Positions 7,155-12,599 of a DNA stretch of 12,599 nt are shown piece by piece (position 1 is the stretch's first letter; every line of letters begins with the position of its first letter). Position numbers and translations under genes: made by a program. Below the pieces are notes generated by a model, which was not told where the DNA came from, did no database searches, and saw only the letters and a program-made list of their open reading frames with translations. This DNA comes from Microthrixaceae bacterium (lineage in GTDB: Bacteria; Actinomycetota; Acidimicrobiia; Acidimicrobiales; Acidimicrobilacustridaceae): NCBI GenBank assembly GCA_023264915.1, contig JAHFUU010000023.1:1-12599 (forward strand), written 5' to 3'.

Positions 7155-7943
7155 TCACCCGTTGAGGCTTCTAGCGGGGCTCGGGTCCTCATCAAGCAGG
7201 TGATCGATCTCGCTCTCTATCACCTCGTGGATGCGCCGTTGCAGCGCTGCCTGGACGTAGTCACCTATGACCTGCGGTGCATAGGGGAGCAAGGGCCGAA
7301 CCAGATCGGTGACTGTCGACGCGCGGGCCTCGGGCGTCACCGCACCGCCAGCGATGACGTGGTCCATGGCCAGCCGCACGAACCGGGCTGCTATCGCCTC
7401 GGCATCTCGTTGCAGCCTCAGTCCTTCCTCGAGCACGGCGCCGAGCGGGATGCCCGCGGCAACCAAAGTTGTGCCTGCGGCGAGCACCCCTGGCAAGACC
7501 AAACGGAACCGACGATCGAGCGGATCCTTCCCAGCTCCGGTCCCCTGGTCGCCGTCCTCCTCCTTGATCGGTTCGATCATCCCGAGCCGGATGAGAGTGG
7601 CCACAGCATCCTCGTCTTCACCGGCGGCACCGAGCTGGCGCAGGGTTATCACCTCCGGTGCGGCGTCACCTGCTGACTCGATCGTTTCGTCCAGACCAAG
7701 CAGATCGCTGATCAGCTCGCCTCGGTCGAGGCCCTCGAGCAGCTCTGCCACAGCATTGAGGGAGTAACCGCGGCGCACTAGGCGCGCGATCAGCTCGAGC
7801 CTGTCGATGTGGTTCTCCGCGTACAGCGCGATGCGACCAACCCTGCGGGGAGCGGGCAGCAGACCCTTCTGCCTATATGACTGCAGGGTTCGGACAGTCG
7901 TGCCCGACGCGGCCGCAAGTTCCTCTATCCGGTACTCCGCCAT
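7155..7943 (-). CDS. MerR-family transcriptional regulator with a long helical C-terminal domain
   Basis: The 262-residue protein begins MAEYRIEELAAASGTTVRTL, the MerR winged-helix DNA-binding domain. LYAENHIDRLELIARLVRRGYSL (about 40-62) is the typical wing-to-helix segment. The remaining 190 residues form a mostly helical domain seen in actinobacterial MerR proteins of about 250 aa. It has no cysteine, so it is not a metal or SoxR-type redox sensor; the ligand is unknown. The start at 7943 was chosen because the MerR fold begins there and GAGAGG lies 11 nt upstream. The open frame runs back to 8201 but those residues are unlike the family. Upstream palindromes (7994-8003 and others) are candidate self-operators. 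It may regulate the convergent PPOX gene, itself, or the divergent kinase-cyclase; neighbourhood alone does not decide. Confidence 0.9.
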   Translation of the reverse strand: MAEYRIEELAAASGTTVRTLQSYRQKGLLPAPRRVGRIALYAENHIDRLELIARLVRRGYSLNAVAELLEGLDRGELISDLLGLDETIESAGDAAPEVITLRQLGAAGEDEDAVATLIRLGMIEPIKEEDGDQGTGAGKDPLDRRFRLVLPGVLAAGTTLVAAGIPLGAVLEEGLRLQRDAEAIAARFVRLAMDHVIAGGAVTPEARASTVTDLVRPLLPYAPQVIGDYVQAALQRRIHEVIESEIDHLLDEDPSPARSLNG

Positions 7944-7993
7944 CTGGGGCTTGCCTCTCTTGTTGTTTGGCAACCGTACCGTCATGACCAACA

Positions 7994-8003
7994 GGCCTAG
8001 GCC
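7994..8003. promoter_or_regulatory. 10-bp palindrome upstream of merR
   Basis: GGCCTAGGCC is a perfect palindrome, 51-60 bp before the MerR ATG. MerR proteins usually bind dyads between their -35 and -10 elements; a possible -35 (TTGGCC on the minus strand) lies upstream, but the -10 is not convincing. Confidence 0.3.
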
Positions 8004-8039
8004 CTGCCGGAAAGACTCGGCCAAGACCCTGAGGCGATC

Positions 8040-8065
8040 TGCCCGGTAGACCGAAGTGCCGGGCA
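8040..8065. repeat. Inverted repeat, 7-bp arms with a 12-nt spacer
   Basis: TGCCCGG (8040-8046) and CCGGGCA (8059-8065) are exact reverse complements. The element is about 100 bp upstream of merR and 170 bp upstream of the kinase-cyclase gene. No T-run follows on either strand. Confidence 0.4.
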
Positions 8066-8130
8066 ACACGCACAAACGATTTAGGACGCAGCATTCACTG
8101 CATACATTGGTTGACGGTAGCACTTTGGAG

Positions 8131-8143
8131 TGACAGGCTGTCA
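8131..8143. promoter_or_regulatory. 13-bp perfect palindrome, candidate operator
   Basis: TGACAG-G-CTGTCA is a perfect 6+1+6 dyad, 93 bp upstream of the ATG at 8236. It is 5 bp from a second larger dyad. A possible -35 (TTGACG, 8111-8116) lies just upstream, but no good -10 follows at the usual distance. Confidence 0.45.
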
Positions 8144-8148
8144 GCAAG

Positions 8149-8167
8149 CCGTCACCTCGGGTGACGG
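8149..8167. promoter_or_regulatory. 19-bp perfect inverted repeat, candidate operator
   Basis: CCGTCACC-TCG-GGTGACGG is a perfect 8+3+8 dyad, 69 bp before the ATG at 8236. The half-site heptamer TGACGGT also occurs alone at 8112-8118 and inverted at 7978-7984. Its 19-bp length is near that of MerR operators. It is too far from any stop codon to act as a terminator of a known gene. Confidence 0.5.
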
Positions 8168-8181
8168 TGGGGTTGAGGGAG

Positions 8182-8212
8182 ACCCAGATCCAGGGAGACA
8201 CGGCATCTGGGT
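8182..8212. repeat. Inverted repeat in the leader of the kinase-cyclase gene
   Basis: ACCCAGAT (8182-8189) and ATCTGGGT (8205-8212) are exact 8-bp reverse complements with a 15-nt spacer. It ends 23 bp before the ATG at 8236, so as RNA it would form a hairpin close to the ribosome-binding site. The loop contains an extra AGGGAGAC, also present at 8177-8183 as GGGAGAC. It does not match the c-di-GMP riboswitch core. Confidence 0.45.
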
Positions 8213-8235
8213 GAGAATCGGATCATCGGGGGAAC

Positions 8236-11200
8236 ATGATGTTGACCAGGGGATTGGACGAGCCCGACGAGGGACCCGCCAGCGCGCCTCGGGGTGCGTC
8301 GGACGCAGCGCGCCCGGGGGCCGGCAACAGCCGTCACCTGGGAGGTCAGCGAGAGAACCCGGTCATATCCAGACGAACCCGGGGCATCAGCTACATCTGG
8401 ATCCTGGCCACGTTGCCAACGGCTGCCATCCTTGGAGCCTTCGTCCATACCCAACGTGACTACCTTCTGGCGTTCGTGCTCGTCGCATCGTGGTTGGTGC
8501 TGCCAGCGCAGGTGGTAACCGTGGCCGCCTGGCGGCAGGCGAGAGCGAGCGATCGCAGGTTCTGGGAGCTCTACGGTGCGGGGCTCGGGCTCATGGCCCT
8601 GATAGGAGCCCTGACCCTCGTGCAGGCATTGGTTGGGCTGGGGTCATGGATCCATCTGAGTGACCCTCTTGTTCTGGCCTGCGCCGCGTCCTTCCTGGCC
8701 GCTCTGTTTGACTTCGTTCGGACACGCTCGACCATCAGGGTCCACATCCTTGACGTCCTCGAATCAGCGATGCTCGTGATAGCTGTGTTCGCGTTCGTCC
8801 CACTTGCATGGGGAACCCGCCCCATCGCTACGGAATCTCTCTGGTTCACGTTCTCCTCAACGGTTGCCATGGTCGGGGTGCTGGCCGGGTTCTGCTGGTC
8901 GCTAGCCATGTTCCGCCGAGTCAAGGGCCGGATGCTGCCCGATGAGAAGCTAGGCATGGCAATAGGTGGTGTTTGCGGGCTCAACGCAACCCTTCAGATG
9001 GCGCAAGGGCTGTCGGGATTCGCACTGCCGCCCTCATTGCTCCTGGTGACCCAGGCGGCCTGCTTCGGAGTCGTCTTCCTGACCGCCATACAACTTGCCC
9101 AGAGAGCGCCCCGCAGCTACGACACGCTCCCCCCACACGAGCAGACCCGAACCCGCGCCTTTGACAGCGTCGCCATCGCTCTGCTGGCTCCGTTGCTCGT
9201 GATAACGGTGCTTCTGCAAGATCAGGTCCCCTGGGCGATCTGGCACTTCACGGGCGTCGCCTTCGTCTTGTTGATGCTCGCCACGTTCCGGGGGAAGCTC
9301 GCCATGCGCGAGGCACAGCGGCTCTACAGCGACGTCGAGACCGCAGCTGACGCTCGGCGGCGGCTTCTGGCCGAGGTGCTCCAGAGCGCCGACCACGACC
9401 GTCACCGCGTCGCTGCGCAGCTCCACCAGCAGGCAACCGCCTTCTATGTCGCGTTCACGTCCTTCTTGCGCCTCACCGATCGCGAGGACGTCAACCCTTC
9501 TGTGCTCGGCATGCGTGACGACCTCGAACGTCAGGCCGAGGACATGCGCGAGCTGATGCTGGCGATACGGCCCCTCGAAGCTCACGCGGACGGAGCCGCC
9601 AACCTGCGGTCGACCATCGCCGCATACGTCGACAGCCTCTTTGCTGACACAGCTCCACTGACGGTTGACATCCGCATCGACGATGACCTGGCCATCGATT
9701 GGGCAACCGAGACGATCCTCATGCGCATCATCCAGGAGGCGTTGCGAAACGTCGCCAAGCACGCGCATGCCAGCCATGTGATAGTCGCCATCGAGGCTGA
9801 AGACGCTGGAGTCGTTTTGAAGGTCCTCGATGACGGGGTGGGTTTTGATCCCCGCGACCTGCTTTTCGAGTCAGGCAACGACTACATGCGGAACTTCGCA
9901 GCCCATGTCGGCGGTCACGTCTTCATCGAGTCAGAGCCCGGACAGGGCACCACTCTTCGCGCCGTTCTAGGTGGACCACGCACGCCGCCCCCAAGGCCTG
10001 GGGTCGCCACAACCACCGAAACCGAAGGTACCCCGATTCGCAAGGCCCACCTGAGGCTGGTACCCGAAAACGGTGAGTCTCCCGATGATGAACACGCTCC
10101 GGCCAGCCGTGGCACCCAAGTACAGGTCCCCAACCAACTTCGCTCGTCCCCCCTCACCAGCGTCCATGCACGCCTCGCCCAGCGGCGGGCCGACTCGAGC
10201 GGCCGCAGGTTCTTCTACTTCAAGCAGCCAGCCAGTGAGATGGTCGTCAAGGACATCCTCCAGATCAGCGTCGCATCGTTCGTACCGCTTCCGGTGGCAA
10301 TCGTCGCCGGCTACACGCTCGGCAACCGAACCAACTCCGCTGTATGGATGCTGGCGGCAATCACCCTGTACACCATGGTCCTGGCGAGCATCGCCGTGGA
10401 TCTGCGCCGGCTTCGAATCGGGGCCTGGGATCGTTTCGACCCACGTGAGGTCTTCGCTCAGCTGACCGGATCGATGCTTGCCACTGGCGCCTTCGGCATC
10501 GCGACAGGGGGGACGGTCGCGACCTTTGGGATCGTGCTGATAGTCGTCCTGTTGATCGGGGTGGTCGTCGGTTCACGCCCGATGATCGTTGCGCTCTGGT
10601 GCATCTCGTCGCTGACGGCCGTGAGCGTCTCTGCAATCACGGCACCACACGAACCCTTCACTTGGCCAACAGTTCTCTTCTTCGTGCTCGGATCCGCCGT
10701 CATCGCCGCCATAGTCGATCTGACGGTGTCTCGATCTCGTGACGGACTGCGCTCCCTTGAAGCCGTGGCTGACTTCACCTCGTTTGCCTGCAGCGTTCGC
10801 GATTGGAACACCGACTCCGACCAAGCCCTCCAGAAGGTTGCATCTTCAGTGGATGCCAAAGCGGTCGTCCTCTATGAGCGCCCCAACCGGGGATCTCACC
10901 AGCTGACAACGCTTGCGCGCTGGGCGAGTACCGCTGAGCTATCGCCCTTCGTTGAGAGTGAGCTGCGATTGCTCTCCGAGCGGGCTCGATCCGACACAGG
11001 ACTCGAGCGTGGATGCTCGACACTCACGAGGCAGAGGCTTCTCGCCATCGCCGCACCAACGACCTCCTCTGAGATCATCCTGTGTGTCGCCCTGGACACG
11101 CTCGGATCTCGTGACGATGCCGCGCTCATCGCCGCCGTCAGCGCACTGGCGAGCGTCATCGATCGCAACGGACTTATCGAGGACCTGCTGGGCGATGCTC

Positions 11201-11697
11201 TCACCGATCCGCTCACGGGTCTGGCCAACCGGCGACAGCTCGAGGATTTCCTCTCCTACGCCGCGGGAAGGGCGAACCGATCCGCCGAGCCTCTCACCGT
11301 CACGATGATCGACCTCGATGACTTCAAGCACTTCAACGATCGATGGGGCCACTCGGCAGGGGACGAGGTCCTCCGTTCATTCGCCAAGCAGCTCAGAGCC
11401 AGGCTCAGGGCCCAGGACGTCGCAGGTCGCTATGGCGGTGACGAGTTCTGCCTCCTCCTGCCGGACACTGAGGCGACCGAAGCCGCCGTCGTGCTCGAAG
11501 ATCTACGGGCCCACCTCGCTGACTTCGCGAACGAGCCCGTGACCTTCTCGGCCGGGGTCGCCCAACTCGTCGATGGCGAGTCCGAAGCCCGGCTGCTGGC
11601 ACGAGCCGACGCGATGCTCTACCTGGCCAAGGCCGAGGGTCGAGATTGCACTCTCACTGACGACTCAGCTGCAACAGACCCTCTGACCACCAACTGA
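8236..11697 (+). CDS. Histidine kinase-diguanylate cyclase fusion: membrane block, NarL-type kinase, second membrane block, GAF-like region, GGDEF
   Basis: The frame encodes 1153 residues. Residues 1-50 are disordered; about ten membrane helices span 50-352. A HisKA_3-like dimerisation helix carries His397 (VAAQLHQQA), followed by a HATPase domain with an N-box (QEALRNVAKHA, 500-510), G1 DDGVG (532-536) and G2 GQGT (569-572). A Pro/Thr-rich linker covers about 578-660. A second block of about six helices (672-832) precedes a GAF-like region (about 836-985) and a GGDEF domain: metal Asp1026, active motif RYGGDEF (1065-1071) and inhibitory I-site RAQD (1058-1061), five residues before GGDEF. 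The cyclase should therefore make c-di-GMP and be product-inhibited. Kinase activity is less certain because Gln398 replaces the acidic residue after the histidine. GGGGGA lies just before ATG 8236; ATG 8239 is equally good. It is divergent from merR. No response regulator is visible. Confidence 0.93.
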   Translation: MMLTRGLDEPDEGPASAPRGASDAARPGAGNSRHLGGQRENPVISRRTRGISYIWILATLPTAAILGAFVHTQRDYLLAFVLVASWLVLPAQVVTVAAWRQARASDRRFWELYGAGLGLMALIGALTLVQALVGLGSWIHLSDPLVLACAASFLAALFDFVRTRSTIRVHILDVLESAMLVIAVFAFVPLAWGTRPIATESLWFTFSSTVAMVGVLAGFCWSLAMFRRVKGRMLPDEKLGMAIGGVCGLNATLQMAQGLSGFALPPSLLLVTQAACFGVVFLTAIQLAQRAPRSYDTLPPHEQTRTRAFDSVAIALLAPLLVITVLLQDQVPWAIWHFTGVAFVLLMLATFRGKLAMREAQRLYSDVETAADARRRLLAEVLQSADHDRHRVAAQLHQQATAFYVAFTSFLRLTDREDVNPSVLGMRDDLERQAEDMRELMLAIRPLEAHADGAANLRSTIAAYVDSLFADTAPLTVDIRIDDDLAIDWATETILMRIIQEALRNVAKHAHASHVIVAIEAEDAGVVLKVLDDGVGFDPRDLLFESGNDYMRNFAAHVGGHVFIESEPGQGTTLRAVLGGPRTPPPRPGVATTTETEGTPIRKAHLRLVPENGESPDDEHAPASRGTQVQVPNQLRSSPLTSVHARLAQRRADSSGRRFFYFKQPASEMVVKDILQISVASFVPLPVAIVAGYTLGNRTNSAVWMLAAITLYTMVLASIAVDLRRLRIGAWDRFDPREVFAQLTGSMLATGAFGIATGGTVATFGIVLIVVLLIGVVVGSRPMIVALWCISSLTAVSVSAITAPHEPFTWPTVLFFVLGSAVIAAIVDLTVSRSRDGLRSLEAVADFTSFACSVRDWNTDSDQALQKVASSVDAKAVVLYERPNRGSHQLTTLARWASTAELSPFVESELRLLSERARSDTGLERGCSTLTRQRLLAIAAPTTSSEIILCVALDTLGSRDDAALIAAVSALASVIDRNGLIEDLLGDALTDPLTGLANRRQLEDFLSYAAGRANRSAEPLTVTMIDLDDFKHFNDRWGHSAGDEVLRSFAKQLRARLRAQDVAGRYGGDEFCLLLPDTEATEAAVVLEDLRAHLADFANEPVTFSAGVAQLVDGESEARLLARADAMLYLAKAEGRDCTLTDDSAATDPLTTN
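9967..10215 (+). other. Disordered linker joining the kinase half to the second membrane half
   Basis: These bases encode residues about 578-660, rich in Pro, Thr, Glu, Ser and Arg with no clear domain. The coding frame runs through without a stop. This is the seam where two ancestral genes would have joined. Confidence 0.6.
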
Positions 11698-11700
11698 TCA
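11695..11700. other. Abutting convergent stop codons forming TGATCA
   Basis: The plus-strand gene ends with TGA at 11695-11697 and the minus-strand gene ends with TGA on bases 11700-11698. The six bases form a palindrome and there is no intergenic space, so any terminator would lie inside the opposing coding sequence. Confidence 0.9.
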
Positions 11701-12599
11701 GCCCGCGAAGCGTGGCACGGCCCCGATCGGAGCGGGCTCGGCTCTCTGGGCACCAGCTGCATTGGGGGCTGAGACACCCGGTGGGGGTGCGGTTGTGGTT
11801 GTCGGCGGCGGCGCCGTCGACGAGGTGGGAGCGGTGGTGGGTGGCGGAGCGAGATAGCCAAGCAGCCCGGCGAGCTCATCGGGCCGAACGGCCTCATAGC
11901 CGGGCCCCAGGCGTGCCATGACCTCGGCGGCGTTCTGGGGTCCCATGACCCAGGCATTGAGGCCGACGAAGACGAACCTCGGGCCCGGTGGCTGCTGTGC
12001 GACAGTCGCCTCTATCGCTGCCACTGCCACATCGACGTTCTGGGGAAAGATGTCATGCACCACCGGAACACGCCCGCTGTAGCTGATCGCGGGTGGGTTC
12101 GGGGTCAGGCCACCTTCAAAGGCAAGGTAGTCACTGAACAGGATCGAGGGCTCGAGGTGCTTGACGTACGCGGCCATCGTCTCGGGGCCGGGTGACCGGA
12201 GGAAGGCGTTGTCCAGCACCCACACAGACCTCAAACCCGACCGGTCCATGACATCCTTGGTGATGTCCAGGTAGCTGTCCAGGTTCGGCATCAGCGAAGG
12301 GTAGGCGTAGCCGACACCGCTCGGTCCACCCACGAGAGACGCATGGGACGGGAGGTTGTCCACGTACCACTGGTAGATAGCTGGTGTCAGGTCGACCATC
12401 GAGGGTGAGATCGACATCCCGATGGGTACGGTCGAGTTGACGATCTCGCTCCACCGGCCCGCCCACAGCTGGGTGTAGACGGCCCCGAGAGCATCGCCGT
12501 CAGAGAGCACGAAGGTCACATACGTCTTGTTGGCGTCGGGTTGACGTGGGTGATCATCCCAGGCGGGCTTGTGAGATGTGGCCGGCCATGCGACATGCA
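11698..12599 (-). CDS. GxGYxYP-domain protein (putative glycoside-hydrolase-like), 5' end outside window
   Basis: The last 299 residues of a larger protein are present; the frame is open to the right edge. The internal GTG at 12517-12519 is probably not the start, because the family strand NKTYVTFVLSDGDALG begins before it. The motif PSGVGYAYP is the GxGYxYP signature of a family labelled putative glycoside hydrolase C-terminal domain. Supporting pieces are VLSDGD, VPIGMSISPSMVDL, and VWVLDNAF. After the domain (about residue 250 of the visible part) comes a tail of Pro/Thr/Ala repeats (PPPTTTTAPPPG), typical of secreted or wall-spanning proteins; no LPXTG motif is seen. A signal peptide, if any, lies outside the window. 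The catalytic activity of this family has not been established to my knowledge. It converges on the kinase-cyclase gene. Confidence 0.85.
   Translation of the reverse strand, partial: HVAWPATSHKPAWDDHPRQPDANKTYVTFVLSDGDALGAVYTQLWAGRWSEIVNSTVPIGMSISPSMVDLTPAIYQWYVDNLPSHASLVGGPSGVGYAYPSLMPNLDSYLDITKDVMDRSGLRSVWVLDNAFLRSPGPETMAAYVKHLEPSILFSDYLAFEGGLTPNPPAISYSGRVPVVHDIFPQNVDVAVAAIEATVAQQPPGPRFVFVGLNAWVMGPQNAAEVMARLGPGYEAVRPDELAGLLGYLAPPPTTAPTSSTAPPPTTTTAPPPGVSAPNAAGAQRAEPAPIGAVPRFAG

Noticed and set aside
7944..8201. Upstream extension of the MerR gene to a GTG at 8201
   Set aside because: The MerR domain begins at the 7943 ATG. The extra residues have several Cys and no family match, and the DNA is full of operator-like dyads.
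8168..8235. c-di-GMP riboswitch in the leader of the GGDEF-containing gene
   Set aside because: The leader has a hairpin but none of the conserved GEMM core or its tetraloop-receptor elements, and it is too short.
9034..9777. 247-residue antisense open frame inside the kinase-cyclase gene
   Set aside because: It is a shadow of the strongly supported sense frame, with no start signal or recognisable domain.
1..12599. CRISPR array, tRNA, rRNA, insertion sequence or attachment site
   Set aside because: No regularly spaced repeats, cloverleaf, rRNA-like stretches, transposase motifs or terminal inverted repeats with target duplications were seen.

Overview
The window is GC-rich DNA with long overlapping open frames and GTG starts. 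It carries an F420-type PPOX protein, a two-domain MerR regulator of the kind common in actinobacteria, and a secreted-type protein with a Pro/Thr-rich tail. This points to a free-living actinobacterium, possibly of the Acidimicrobiia; that placement is inference. I see no tRNA, rRNA, CRISPR array, transposase or phage gene.

Left part (1-6599, all minus strand). Reading in the direction of transcription: a class I SAM methyltransferase (6599-5973); then, after about 200 bp, two type I ABC exporter half-transporters that overlap by 4 bp (5775-3793 and 3796-1832); then, after a 185-bp gap holding a strong palindrome, a large open frame with no ATG near its start that leaves the window at base 1 (GTG at 1646). 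The two ABC proteins have the complementary defects expected of an asymmetric heterodimer. The large protein has a helical-barrel-plus-beta-sandwich look, possibly DUF2264-like.

Middle (6600-8235). A roughly 100-bp divergent region separates the methyltransferase from a small plus-strand F420-dependent PPOX-family oxidoreductase (6703-7098). Facing it is a MerR-family regulator (7943-7155). The 292 bp upstream of MerR, shared with the next divergent gene, are rich in perfect inverted repeats and hold no gene I can support.

Right part (8236-12599). One very large gene (8236-11697, 1153 aa) joins a multi-pass membrane sensor, a NarL-type histidine kinase, a disordered linker, a second multi-pass membrane block, a GAF-like region and a GGDEF diguanylate cyclase with an intact active motif and I-site. 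It is the most unusual object here: a phosphotransfer sensor and a c-di-GMP synthase in one chain, with no response regulator gene nearby. Its stop codon abuts that of a convergent minus-strand gene for a GxGYxYP-domain protein, whose 5' end lies beyond the right edge.

Taken together, the left block looks like a modification-plus-export operon. The middle is a small regulator/redox pair. The right block links membrane sensing and c-di-GMP signalling to a probable cell-surface carbohydrate-related protein. The functional links between blocks are inference.
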